NCBI GenBank assembly: GCA_963787285.1
Contig: CAWBCM010000012.1
Location: 101,181 to 165,180 of the forward strand
DNA from: JAHEJN01 sp963787285
GTDB lineage: Bacteria > Actinomycetota > Acidimicrobiia > Acidimicrobiales > JAHEJN01
Reading direction: 5' to 3'
Length of the DNA stretch: 64,000 bases
In this document: one piece after another, positions 42,292 to 51,489 of the stretch
Numbering within the stretch: the stretch's first letter is position 1
Layout: each line of letters starts with the position of its first letter
Program-made: the position numbers and the translations under genes
The notes under the pieces: generated by a model
Database searches by the model: none
The model's input: only the letters and a program-made list of their open reading frames with translations
Told to the model about the DNA's origin: nothing

Positions 42292-44556
42292 AGGTTGAGC
42301 GCACTGCCGGCGCGGAACCACTCGATCTGATCGTCGCTGAAGGTGTGGTTGGTCAGGAACGACCACGTGTCGCCCTCGGGGGTGGTGACCTCGACGGTCA
42401 CCTGTGAGCCGGGAGCCAGATCGGCCAGGTCGCGCACGGTGATGCGATCGTCCTCGCCGATCCGGTCGTAGTCGGCCGGGTCGTCGAAGGTGAGCGGCAG
42501 CATGCCCTGCTTCTTCAGGTTGGTCTCGTGGATGCGGGCGAAGCTGCGGGCGATGGCCACCAGCCCGCCGCGGAAGCGCGGCTCCATGGCGGCGTGCTCG
42601 CGGCTGGAGCCCTCGCCCATGTTCTCGTCGCCGATCACGACCCAGGGCTGACCGGCCTGCGTGGTAGGCCTTGGCGATGTCGGGGAAGCTCTGTCGCTCG
42701 CCGGTCGAGCTGATTCTTGCCCATGCCGACCAGGCCCTCGTTGAAGGCGTTGACCGCGCCGAGGTACAGGTTGCCCGAGATGTTCTCGAGGTGGCCGCGG
42801 TACTTGAGCCACGGCCCGGCCATCGAGATGTGGTCGGTGGTGCACTTGCCCTGGGCCTTGACCAGGATCGGCAGGTCCTCGTAGTCGCTGACCGTCCCAC
42901 GGCGGGAACGGCTCGAGCAGCTGGAGCCGGTCGGAGGTGGGGGAGACCTTCACCTCGACGGTGCCGTCCGTCGGCGGGCGGGGCCACGAAGGTGTCCTCG
43001 CCGGGATCGAAGCCCGCCGGCGGCAGTTCGATGCCGACCGGGGTCGACAGCGAGACGTCCTCGCCGGCATCGTTGACGAGCGTGCCGTTGATCGGATCGA
43101 AGTCGAGCGGCCGGCCAGAGCGAGAGCCATGACGGTCTCGGGCGAGGTGACGAAGGCCAGCGTTGCCGCGTCGCCGTCGTTGCGCTTGGGGAAGTTGCGG
43201 TTGTAGCTGGTGACGATGACGTTCGGGGTGCCGGGTTCGCGCTCGTCGGAGCGGTCCCACTGGCCGATGCACGGGCCCGCAGGCGTTGGCCAGCACGGTG
43301 GCGCCGAGCGCCTCGAAGTCGGCGAGCAGACCGTCGCGCTCGATGGTGGCGCGCACCTGCTCGGAGCCGGGGGTGATCATCAGCTTGGTCTTGGCCGGTG
43401 AGGCCCTTGGCCGCCGCCTCGCGGGCGATCGAGGCGGCGCGGGTGATGTCCTCGTAGCGCGAGTTGGTGCAGCTGCCGATGAGCGCAGCGCTGATCTCGA
43501 GCGGCCAGCCGTTGGCCACGGCCTCGGCGCCGAGGTCCTTCACCTCGCGGGCGAGGTCGGGCGTGTGGGGACCGTTGATGTGGGGCGTGAGGGTGGACAG
43601 GTCGATCTCGATGACCTGGTCGAAGTAGTCGTGCCGGGTTGGCCAGGACCTCGTCGTCGGCCCGCAGGTGGTGGGCGACCGCGTCGGCGGCATCGGCGAC
43701 GGCCTCCCGCCCGGTGCTCTTGAGGTAGCGGGCCATGGCGTCGTCGTAGGCGAACAGCGACGTGGTGGCGCCGATCTCGGCGCCCATGTTGCAGATGGTG
43801 CGCCTTGCCGGTGCAGCTGATGCTGTTGGCGCCCTCGCCGAAGTACTCGACGATGGCGCCGGTGCCGCCCTTGACGGTGAGGATCTCGGCCACCTTGAGG
43901 ATGACGTCCTTGGGCGCCGCCCAGCCGCTGAGCTCGCCGGTGAGGTGGACGCCGATGAGCTTGGGCCACCTCACGTTCCACGGGAAGCCGGTCATCACGT
44001 CGACGGCGTCGGCGCCACCGACGCCGATCGCGACCATGCCCAGGCCACCGGCGTTGGGGGTGTGGCTGTCGGTGCCGATCATCATGCCGCCCGGGAAGGC
44101 GTACTGTCTCGAGCACGACCTGGTGGATGATGCCGCTGCCGGGCTTCCAGAAGCCGCCGCCGTACTTGGCGCTCACGGACTCGAGGAAGTCGTAGACCTC
44201 TTCGTTGGTGTCGACGGCGGCGAGCAGGTCGGTCTTGCCGTCCTTGCGGGCCTGGATGAGGTGATCGCAGTGGGTGGTGGTGGGTACCTGCGACCTCGTC
44301 GAGACCGGCGGTCATGAACTGCAGCCACGCCATCTGGGCGGTGGCGTCCTGCATGGCGACCCGGTCGGGGCGGAGGTCGACGTAGCTGTCCCCGCGCACG
44401 AGCTCCTGGTCGGGGGAGTCGAGATGGTTCGACGAGGATCTTCTCGGCCAGGGTGAGGGCCCGGTCGAAGCGCGTCCGGGCGGCGCCGATGCGCTGGTCG
44501 AGGGTGGCGTAGACGCCGTGGATGAGTTCGATCGGGGTGGTCGCTTGAACAGCCAT
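42270..44556 (-). CDS. acn: Aconitate hydratase (mitochondrial-type), about a dozen frameshifts
   Basis: Read across three frames the protein is complete, ~755 residues: KPGSGIIHQVVLEQYAFPGG, MIGTDSHTPNAGGLGM, GSCTNSRYEDITRAA (cluster Cys), TPGSEQVRATIERDG, ANACGPCIGQWDR (two cluster Cys), FNRNFPKRNDG-like, and GDENMGEGSSREHAA with the final swivel domain. The frame breaks near 44420, 44281, 44103, 43800, 43633, 43390, 43262, 43115, 42975, 42897, 42712 and 42660. Nearly all need one base removed; 43115 needs one added or two removed. No codon replaced by a stop is needed to explain the interruptions. ATG 44556 follows GAGGAAC. Isomerises citrate to isocitrate. Confidence 0.85.
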
Positions 44557-44646
44557 GAGGTTCCTCGTGTGGGGGCAGGTCCGTCTCTTGTTCTAGCCGT
44601 TTCCCGCCGCCTATGACACGTGGTGCCGGGAACCGGCCTATGCAGA

Positions 44647-44691
44647 CAACTCTAATACAAGTTGCGTCAACAATACAAGTCTGCTACAAGT
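44647..44691. promoter_or_regulatory. Operator/promoter region between aconitase and GntR genes
   Basis: In GC-rich surroundings this AT-rich stretch has three direct copies of TACAAGT (44656-44662, 44674-44680, 44685-44691) and a perfect inverted repeat CAACT-N8-AGTTG (44647-44664). The third copy includes TACAAG at 44685-44690, placed as a -10 box six bases before the GntR GTG, with TTGCGT 17 bp upstream as -35. Likely the autoregulatory site of the GntR protein. Confidence 0.55.
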
Positions 44692-44696
44692 TGACC

Positions 44697-45455
44697 GTGG
44701 ATGATGCACCGGGACCGGGACGAACGGTGCGCTACCGCGAGATCGCCGACGCCATACGAGCCCAGGTGGTGTCGGGCGATCTGGGGGCGGGGCGGGTTCT
44801 GCCCAGCGAGGCCGAGCTGTCCCACGCCCATGAGGCGAGCCGGGTCACGGTCCGCAAGGCACTCGACGTGTTGCGCGACGAAGGCCTGGTCGATTCCCGC
44901 CAGGGTTTCGGTTGGTTCGTCGCCACCGACCCGCTCCAGCAGACACTGGCGCGGCTGGGCACCATCGAGGCCCAGCTGGCGGCCTCGGACCGAACCAGCG
45001 AGCGCGAGGTGCTCTCGTTCGCCTTCGTCGACGCGCCGCCTTCGGTGGCCGCGGTGTTGGGTTCGGGAACCGTGCTCGAGGTGCAGCGTCGCAACCTGGC
45101 CGACGGCGAGCCCTTCGCCAGAGTGACCGTGTGGTGCCCGGAACGGCTGGGTGGGCAGCTGTCCCGTGACGATGTCGCCGCGAGGCCCTTCTACGAGCTC
45201 ATCGACGTGGAGCTCGGCGGCGCCCGTCAGACCATCGGGGCGGCGGCCGCATCGGCGGGCGACGCGGCCCTGCTCGGTGTGCCCGTCGGTGCCCCCGTGC
45301 TGGTCTGTCGGCGGGTGACCGACGACGTGACCGGCACACCCGTTCTGGTGAGCGAGCACGTGTTCCCCGGTCATGCCACCGAGTTCGTGGTGGAGCTGCC
45401 CCATCGCAGCGACTCGATGGCCCCGAGTGGCCTGCGCCTCGTCGAGCCCGCGTGA
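44697..45455 (+). CDS. GntR-family (HutC/UTRA) transcriptional regulator
   Basis: 252 residues. An N-terminal GntR winged helix (YREIADAIRAQVVSGDLGAG, LPSEAELSHAHEASRVTVRK, ALDVLRDEGLVDSRQGFGWF) and a UTRA ligand domain (VLEVQRRNLADGEPFARVTV, PVLVCRRVTDDVTGTPVLVS). GTG at 44697 is preferred over an upstream ATG because similarity starts at once and a -10 box ends six bases before it. Divergent from aconitase and 20 bp before a DMT-family transporter. It may control either neighbour. Confidence 0.85.
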   Translation: MDDAPGPGRTVRYREIADAIRAQVVSGDLGAGRVLPSEAELSHAHEASRVTVRKALDVLRDEGLVDSRQGFGWFVATDPLQQTLARLGTIEAQLAASDRTSEREVLSFAFVDAPPSVAAVLGSGTVLEVQRRNLADGEPFARVTVWCPERLGGQLSRDDVAARPFYELIDVELGGARQTIGAAAASAGDAALLGVPVGAPVLVCRRVTDDVTGTPVLVSEHVFPGHATEFVVELPHRSDSMAPSGLRLVEPA

Positions 45456-45475
45456 CTGCCGAATAGCGAGAAACG

Positions 45476-46366
45476 ATGTGGATCCCCGTCACGCTGGCTG
45501 CGGCCGTCTTCCAGATACTCCGTACGTCACGACAACACGCGCTGCGCGGGGTGTTGTCGACCAACGGGGCCGGTTTCGTTCGCTACGCGTACGGATTCCC
45601 GCTCGCCGTGGTGGCCGCGCTGGTCACCTTTCCCGTTCTCGGACGAGACATCCCGTCGGTGTCCTGGAAGCTGTGGGCGGCCGTAGCCGTCGGCGGCGGT
45701 GCTCAGATCCTCGCCACCATTGCGCTGCTCGCATCGTTCCGGCACCGCGACTTCGCCATCGGCACGGTGTACGCCAAGACCGAGGTGATCCAGGTGGGGC
45801 TGGTCTCGGCGGTCGTGCTCGGCGAGCCGTTCCGGCCGCTCGGCTGGGTCGCAGCGGTCGTGTGCATGGTGGGGGTGATGTGGCTGGCCGCGCCCGGCGG
45901 ATTGGGGCAGCTGATCGATCTGGCCGGTGACCGGGCGGCGGTGCTCGGGGTTGCCGCGGGTGGCCTCTTCGGTGTGGCTGCGGTGTTCATCCGGGTGGGT
46001 TCGACGAGCATCGACACCGGTACGACCTGGGATCGTGCGCTGGTCACCCTCACGGCGATGCTCGGGATCCAGACGGTGGTCAACGGTGGCCAACTCCGGA
46101 TCCGTCATCCCGAAGAGTTCCGTGCGGTGTTCCGGCACTGGCGAGAAGCACTGCCCGTCGGAGTGCTGAGCCTGGCCGGAAGCGCCGGCTGGGCGACCGC
46201 AGTCACCCTCGCCAATGCGGCTCGGGTGCGAACGCTCGGTCAGGTCGAGATCGTGATCGCCTTCGCCGTCTCTGTTCTCGTACTGCGAGAGCGCCACTCC
46301 CGAGCGGAGTATCTGGCCAGCGCGCTGGTGACGGCGGGCGTCGTCGGCGTCATCGCCGTCGGCTGA
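45476..46366 (+). CDS. DMT/EamA-family transporter
   Basis: 296 residues, ten hydrophobic helices in two halves (for example GGAQILATIALLASF; VYAKTEVIQVGLVSAVVLGE; LGVAAGGLFGVAAVFI; RTLGQVEIVIAFAVSVLVL). The repeated EXXQVGL...GEP and QVEIVIA...RER helices are typical of EamA permeases. Substrate unknown. It follows the GntR gene closely, so the regulator may respond to the transported compound. Ends 15 bp before a long hairpin. Confidence 0.8.
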   Translation: MWIPVTLAAAVFQILRTSRQHALRGVLSTNGAGFVRYAYGFPLAVVAALVTFPVLGRDIPSVSWKLWAAVAVGGGAQILATIALLASFRHRDFAIGTVYAKTEVIQVGLVSAVVLGEPFRPLGWVAAVVCMVGVMWLAAPGGLGQLIDLAGDRAAVLGVAAGGLFGVAAVFIRVGSTSIDTGTTWDRALVTLTAMLGIQTVVNGGQLRIRHPEEFRAVFRHWREALPVGVLSLAGSAGWATAVTLANAARVRTLGQVEIVIAFAVSVLVLRERHSRAEYLASALVTAGVVGVIAVG

Positions 46367-46380
46367 GCCGTGCCGCCTTC

Positions 46381-46430
46381 CGAAATTGGTTTGCGTGGGC
46401 CCGCATGCGGGCCCCGACAAACCAATTTCG
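46381..46430. terminator. Long palindromic hairpin between convergent genes
   Basis: Outer arms CGAAATTGGTTTG/CAAACCAATTTCG (13 bp) enclose, after a small bulge, the palindrome GGGCCCGCATGCGGGCCC. There is no T run. It lies between the convergent DMT and PlsC genes and probably terminates transcription from both sides. Another hairpin with the same CGAAAT/ATTTCG ends lies at 53223-53273. Confidence 0.6.
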
Positions 46431-46451
46431 ACCTGAGGGGCGGAGTAGAGG

Positions 46452-47453
46452 CTAGAGGTTGGGCCAGCGGGGGGTGCGGGCGATGGTGGCCCGGCGGTCG
46501 CCGAGGGCCCACGAGCGGCGCCAGGAGGACACCGACGGTCCGCCCAGGCCGGGAGTCTGGCCGGCATGGAGGCGTCGCCGCGCGTTGTACCAACCGCCCC
46601 CGATCTCGTCACCGAGCACGGCGACGGCCTGCTCGATGCGGGCGGCGAAACGCCGCGAGGTCTCACCGTCGGCCGGCCAGAGCGGCTTGCCGAAGTTCAC
46701 GGTGGTCCGGGACGGCCGGGGAATGGCCGAACCCTTGCGCAGGATGCGTCGCGTGCCGGCCACGTACACCGGGACGACCGGCACGTTCGCCTTGATCGCG
46801 AGATACGCAGCACCACCACGGAAGGGTTGCCCCCACCCGTCCTTGCTGCGACCGCCCTCGGGGAAGATGAGCAGGCTCCAGCCCTCGTCGAGCACCTCGG
46901 AGGCGAGGTCGGCCGATTGCCGGCCGATCTTCTGTCGCTCGATCGGGATGGCGCCGATGGTGAGGGCCGACAGGGCGCTGGTGACCCGGTTGGTGAAGAA
47001 GTAGTCGGCCGCGGCCGCCACGACGGTGTCGTGGCGGAGGTGACGGGGGATCGAGGTGAGCAGCAGCGACGTGTCGACGTGGCTGTGGTGGTTGGGGGCG
47101 AAGATCACCGGGCCGTGGAGGTCGATCAGGCGATCGGTGTTGAGTCGGTTCGGGCGAGCCAAGCCGGCGACGACTGGCCGCAACACCGTCTCGACCAGCG
47201 CGGCCCGCGCGACCCGGGCCGGAGGGGTTCGCGCCCAGTCGGTCGGGTAGTCGGCACCCGTCTTCCGGGTGTCGGTGCGCACTTCGATGCCGACGGGGGC
47301 GGTCGGCGCGCGCAGTGGGAACTGCGTCCTGCGCACGACCGTGGTGACCCGACGGCGGACCTTGCGACCCGCGACCGACCGCCCGAGCAGGCGGGTGGCG
47401 CGTGCGCCCAACAGGTCCTTCACCGGCCCCGTGCGGGTGACCCGAGCGCTCAT
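46452..47453 (-). CDS. 1-acyl-sn-glycerol-3-phosphate acyltransferase family protein
   Basis: 333 residues. The HX4D motif is in FAPNHHSHVDTSLLL; other acyltransferase blocks are LIFPEGGRSKDG and VPVVPVYVAGT. The ~100-residue N-terminal extension is basic and lacks a membrane helix. ATG at 47453 overlaps the stop of the LarA-like gene by four bases. Third gene of the operon acyl-CoA reductase, LarA-like protein, acyltransferase, which suggests acylation of an alcohol or glycerol lipid. Confidence 0.88.
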   Translation of the reverse strand: MSARVTRTGPVKDLLGARATRLLGRSVAGRKVRRRVTTVVRRTQFPLRAPTAPVGIEVRTDTRKTGADYPTDWARTPPARVARAALVETVLRPVVAGLARPNRLNTDRLIDLHGPVIFAPNHHSHVDTSLLLTSIPRHLRHDTVVAAAADYFFTNRVTSALSALTIGAIPIERQKIGRQSADLASEVLDEGWSLLIFPEGGRSKDGWGQPFRGGAAYLAIKANVPVVPVYVAGTRRILRKGSAIPRPSRTTVNFGKPLWPADGETSRRFAARIEQAVAVLGDEIGGGWYNARRRLHAGQTPGLGGPSVSSWRRSWALGDRRATIARTPRWPNL

Positions 47454-49099
47454 GTGACGTCGGCCATCACGACCGGCGGGTTGTGCATGTGGGTGATCGT
47501 CGGCTGGGGTCCGACGGTGTCGCCGGCCATCTCCAGGGCGTCCATCATCGTGGTCGCGGGTCGGAAGCCGAGGCGCCGCACGGCGGTGGGGTCGCCGCCC
47601 ACGATGATGACCTGGCCCACGTGTTGCAGCGCGTGGGCCCCCCAGTACCAGGCGTAGAACGGGTGCACGCCGTGGTAGGCGTAGCTGGTGCGGTAGAGGT
47701 GCTTGTACCACTCGTCCTCGGCGTAGCGCTGCTCGTACTTGGCCTGCATCTGCACCGGGTCGGTGGTGTCGCGCAGCACCTCGTCGAAGAAATCGATGTA
47801 GCTCGGGTGGTGGACCGGGTGGAACTCGTTGGGTGTCGGGTGGGTCATGATGATGACGCCGCCTTCACGCACGACGGGGCGACCGCGGTAGAAGTTGAAC
47901 ATGTAGCCGAGCCCCCAGCACATGACCACCACGGGATTCATGATCGAGTGCACGCTGTAGGGCGAGGTGTAGGGAAGCCCGAAGGTGACGATGTCGGTCT
48001 GGCCCTCGACCGGGGTGATGTGCTGGTCGAGCACCCGCTCGAGGGTCGCCTCGTGCACCCGGTCGACATCGCCGGCCTGCACGGAGGTCATCTCATAGGG
48101 CGAGCGCCAGTTGATGAACGCGGCCCGCCGGGCCCGCATCGACATGGCCTTCAGGCCGCCCTGGAGACCCATGAACTTGGCCCGGTCGCGGGCGTTCCAC
48201 TCCCACTCGCGCTTCTGGAGCATCGAAAGCGGGCCGTCGTAGCCGAAGGCGTTGGTGTTGATGGTCGTCTCGATGTGGAAGATCTTCGGACCGTTGGCCT
48301 TGATGACCTCGCCCTGACGCCACACCGACTTGTGCAGCTCGGAGTTGTGCCGGTCCATCAGCGATTTCGACTGCTGGAGGGTCTCGGCATTGTGATGCTG
48401 CTTGAGGCCCGTGTAGCTGGTGAGCCCGGTGGCGGTGCTCTTCCATCCGCCGTCCATCGACACGACGTTGATGTTCACGTACACCAGCAGATCGCTGTCG
48501 GCGACCCGCTTCGACAGCGTGACGTCTTCGCCGTGGCGGGTCTGGCCGAGGTTCACGATGCCGTCGGGGTCCTCGGCGTCGTGGTTGTAGAGGTTGCCGT
48601 CGGGCGCGAAGGCGTCGTACACGCGGTCGCCCACTGCGTGGCGCAGCTCGGCTTCGGTCATGCGGCGGTGCAGGCCGAGGGCGGCGATGAGGTGGACGTC
48701 GTCGACGCCGGCCGCGGCGGCCCGGTCGAGCACCGCTTCGATGACCCGCTGACGAACGTCGGGGCGGCGCATCTGGGGGAGCGGTAGCGAGGCGTCGTCG
48801 AACGCGATGGTGAGCTTCATGCCCGAGAACAGAAGCGCCGCCAGGGGTTCGGAGTCGAGCGGGTGGTCGATTGCGTGGTCGATGGCGGCGTCGGGATGGG
48901 CCAGACCGGGCTTGGGTTCGGGGCCGTAGACGACCCGCGTGCGTCCGACGGGCAGCTTCTCGAGTCGGAAGCCCTCGCCGTGGTGGAACAGGATGGGCGG
49001 CGTCGAACGGTCGACGTCGAGCACGAAGCCGGGTCGGGGGGTGGGACGGTCGTCCTGTTTCGTGGCGAAGGGGCCGGTTTCCGGCGGGGTGAACGACAT
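47450..49099 (-). CDS. DUF2088 / lactate racemase (LarA)-like protein, divergent active site
   Basis: 549 residues. The N-terminal LarA pattern is recognisable: LTIAFDDASLPLPQMRRPDV, IALGLHRRMTEAEL-type sequence (ALGLHRRMTEAELRHAVGD) and YNHDAEDPDG. Where LarA has EPHFFAGFSGGxK, this protein has VVSMDGGWKS, so one metal-cofactor His appears to be missing while the GGxK Lys remains. The C-terminal ~300 residues include GLPYTSPYSVHSIMNPVVVM and HPTPNEFHPVHHPSYIDFF. ATG at 49099 overlaps the upstream stop by three bases. Role in a lipid operon unknown; it could be an epimerase-like step or a non-enzymatic relative. Confidence 0.7.
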   Translation of the reverse strand: MSFTPPETGPFATKQDDRPTPRPGFVLDVDRSTPPILFHHGEGFRLEKLPVGRTRVVYGPEPKPGLAHPDAAIDHAIDHPLDSEPLAALLFSGMKLTIAFDDASLPLPQMRRPDVRQRVIEAVLDRAAAAGVDDVHLIAALGLHRRMTEAELRHAVGDRVYDAFAPDGNLYNHDAEDPDGIVNLGQTRHGEDVTLSKRVADSDLLVYVNINVVSMDGGWKSTATGLTSYTGLKQHHNAETLQQSKSLMDRHNSELHKSVWRQGEVIKANGPKIFHIETTINTNAFGYDGPLSMLQKREWEWNARDRAKFMGLQGGLKAMSMRARRAAFINWRSPYEMTSVQAGDVDRVHEATLERVLDQHITPVEGQTDIVTFGLPYTSPYSVHSIMNPVVVMCWGLGYMFNFYRGRPVVREGGVIIMTHPTPNEFHPVHHPSYIDFFDEVLRDTTDPVQMQAKYEQRYAEDEWYKHLYRTSYAYHGVHPFYAWYWGAHALQHVGQVIIVGGDPTAVRRLGFRPATTMMDALEMAGDTVGPQPTITHMHNPPVVMADVT

Positions 49100-51432
49100 C
49101 AGGCGGTCTTCCTCGGGGTGATCTTGCGGGTGCCGATCGGCACGAGCTTGCGGGGGCCGCCCGGTGACTTCGAGAAGATCTCCACGAGCCAGCCGCGACG
49201 ACGGGCCAGGGAGGCGAGCTTGGTCTCGGGGTTCACCGCCACGGGGAAGCCGACGGCGTCGAGCATGGGCAGGTCGCTGGTGGAGTCGGCGTAGGCGACG
49301 GAGTTCTTCAGGTCGATGCCGTGGAGCTCGGCGTAGTCGCGCAGGGCCTGGGCGCGGGTCTCGCCGGTCGGGGGCACGTCGATCATGCGGCCGTTGTAGG
49401 TGCGGCCGTCGTCGCCGGTCATGAGCGTGGGGGCGATGATGTCGTCGAAGAGGGGCTGCAGCGGCTCGACGACGAAGTCGAGTGCGCCGGTGATCAGAAC
49501 CGTGCGGTGCCCGAGCGCCTTGTGCTCGCGCACGCGGCGAATGGCCGCGGGGAACGACTTGGTGAGGATCAGATCGCTGAACATCTCGAGCGCGTCCTCG
49601 TCGATCTGCTCGATGGGGGCGCCGTCGAAGCGGCGGTAGAAGGAACGGAGGAAGTCGGTGCGGTCGGCTCGGTCGAGGGCCAACATCTTCGGCGCTTGCG
49701 CGAGGGTGCGGGCCACGAGGCGGACGCGTGCGGGGTAGTCGAGGCGGCGGGTGGCGAGCCAGCCGTAGCTGGCCACGACGTTCGACGCGATCAGTGTGTT
49801 CTCGAGGTCGAAGGCGGCCAGCTCCCGATCGGGTGACAGCACCGACCTGCGCAGCCGGGCCGACCGGCTCTCGCCGCCCTTGCCGGTCGGCGCGGTCTTG
49901 ACGCGACCGATCTTCATCACCGAGGGCAGGTGGATGTCCTGCACGTAGGTCCGCCAGTCGATCACGCCGGGGTCGAGACAGAAGATCTCGCGGTCGGCGG
50001 GGTCGAGCCAGGCATCGAGCGCGGCGAGGCGATCGGTCTGGTAGACGGCCTCGCATGCCGTATAGCTGCCGTAGAGCTCGACGTACTCGAGGGCGCGGTC
50101 GACCAGATCGCGGCGTTCTTCCAGCTCGCCGCTGAGCTGGGCCTGGCGCCCTCGCAGGGGCAACATGTCGAGGGCCTTGGCGGTGCGGTCGAGCACGCGC
50201 TTGGCCCGGGCCAGCTCGTTGGGGACCGCTCCCGGGTCGCGGTACTTCCACGCCGGCGGGGAGATGGGCTGGTCCTTCTCGTCGTAGATCGGATGCTCGG
50301 CGAACCAGCCTGCAGCCAGATCGACGAGGTCGCTGTAGCGGAAGGGATTGGCGGTGCCCGACGCTGCGTGGAACACCTCGGGCTTGTCGGCGGGGCCCTT
50401 GGCCGCGACGGCGACGATGGCCGAGACGACGATGTCGACCGGAATGACGTCGACGATGCCCTCCGGTGAACCCGGGAACTGGCTGAGCAGACCCTTGCCG
50501 TAGTTGATGAGGATCGGCTCGGCCATGCGGAAGCCGCGTATCCACCCGGGGAAGGGCTCGGACCAGGCCGACTCGATGATCGACGGCCGCACGATCGACA
50601 CCGGGATGTCGCGCCGCCGCTCGATGAGGGCGCGTTCGCCCATGGCTTTGGTGAAGGCGTAGGCGTCGGGGAATCCCAGCGACGACGCGCGGGCGCGGCC
50701 GGCCTCGGTCATCTGCTTGCTCACCCACCGCTCGCGCAGCTGTTCGCTGCGGGCGGCCAATGCGGCCACGCCGGCGGCCCCGAGGGTCGAGCGGGCCTCC
50801 TTGGCGAACTCGCCGAGCTGATGGGGCGTGCGGCTGGCGTCTTCGACGTCGGTGCGGCGCCGGCGGGCGGCGGCGACCTCGATCTCCCAGTCGACCTCGA
50901 CGTGGAACGGCGTGTCGGTGAGCAGTTGCTCGGGGGCAGCGCCCTTGCGGTTGCCGGCCACGTAGCAGGTGGAGACGCCGACGAAGTGGGGTCGCACGTT
51001 CAGGTCGTGGAGCGTCTCGGCGATGCGCAGCGGGCCGAGCAGGTTGACCTCGACGGCGTGATCGAACTCCGAGTCGAACGACACGGTCGCCGCCGAGTGG
51101 ATGACGATGTCGCAGCCGGCGAGGATGGCCCGGCCGTCGTCGTCGAGCCCCAGACCGTTGGTGCCGACGTCACCGGCTATGGCGACCACCCGTTCGGTCG
51201 CCATCGTGTCGAATGCCTCGGAACCGAGTTGGTCACGGAGCCGGTCGAAGCAGTCGTTCTTGAGGATTTCGCGCCGCACGCGCTGGTCGGCGCCACGGCG
51301 CCCGGGCCGGACCAGCAGCACGAGGGTGCAGTCGGGCACGCAACGCAGGAGCCGTTCGACGATGGCGGTGCCGAGGAAGCCCGTGGTGCCCGTGACGGCG
51401 ATCGTCTTCCCCCCGAGGGCATCGGAAATCAT
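49099..51432 (-). CDS. Fatty acyl-CoA reductase fused to HAD-IB domain
   Basis: 777 residues. An N-terminal NAD-binding/male-sterility-type reductase starts with TIAVTGTTGFLGTAIVERLL, has the YxxxK catalytic pair in YAFTKAMGE and SIVRPSIIESAW, and continues with a sterile domain. The last ~220 residues are a HAD-IB phosphatase-like domain (AFDLENTLI; YADSTSDLPMLDAVGFPVAV). Its DxDxT motif reads DLENT, with Glu in place of the second Asp. Alcohol-forming reductases make fatty alcohols for wax or ether lipids. ATG at 51432 has TACAAC seven bases upstream and no SD. First gene of the TetR-opposed operon. Confidence 0.88.
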   Translation of the reverse strand: MISDALGGKTIAVTGTTGFLGTAIVERLLRCVPDCTLVLLVRPGRRGADQRVRREILKNDCFDRLRDQLGSEAFDTMATERVVAIAGDVGTNGLGLDDDGRAILAGCDIVIHSAATVSFDSEFDHAVEVNLLGPLRIAETLHDLNVRPHFVGVSTCYVAGNRKGAAPEQLLTDTPFHVEVDWEIEVAAARRRRTDVEDASRTPHQLGEFAKEARSTLGAAGVAALAARSEQLRERWVSKQMTEAGRARASSLGFPDAYAFTKAMGERALIERRRDIPVSIVRPSIIESAWSEPFPGWIRGFRMAEPILINYGKGLLSQFPGSPEGIVDVIPVDIVVSAIVAVAAKGPADKPEVFHAASGTANPFRYSDLVDLAAGWFAEHPIYDEKDQPISPPAWKYRDPGAVPNELARAKRVLDRTAKALDMLPLRGRQAQLSGELEERRDLVDRALEYVELYGSYTACEAVYQTDRLAALDAWLDPADREIFCLDPGVIDWRTYVQDIHLPSVMKIGRVKTAPTGKGGESRSARLRRSVLSPDRELAAFDLENTLIASNVVASYGWLATRRLDYPARVRLVARTLAQAPKMLALDRADRTDFLRSFYRRFDGAPIEQIDEDALEMFSDLILTKSFPAAIRRVREHKALGHRTVLITGALDFVVEPLQPLFDDIIAPTLMTGDDGRTYNGRMIDVPPTGETRAQALRDYAELHGIDLKNSVAYADSTSDLPMLDAVGFPVAVNPETKLASLARRRGWLVEIFSKSPGGPRKLVPIGTRKITPRKTA

Positions 51433-51433
51433 C

Positions 51434-51482
51434 ACAACTGTTGTACCAAACCCTTTTACCAATTGGTAGAGAGACCTAGGCT
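51434..51482. promoter_or_regulatory. TetR operator and divergent promoter region
   Basis: Two perfect palindromes: ACAACTGTTGT (51434-51444), overlapping the reductase -10 TACAAC (51440-51445, minus), and TACCAATTGGTA (51457-51468), upstream of the TetR -10 TAGGCT (51477-51482, seven bases before its ATG). A repressor bound here would block both genes. Confidence 0.65.
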
Positions 51483-51489
51483 AGCGGAG

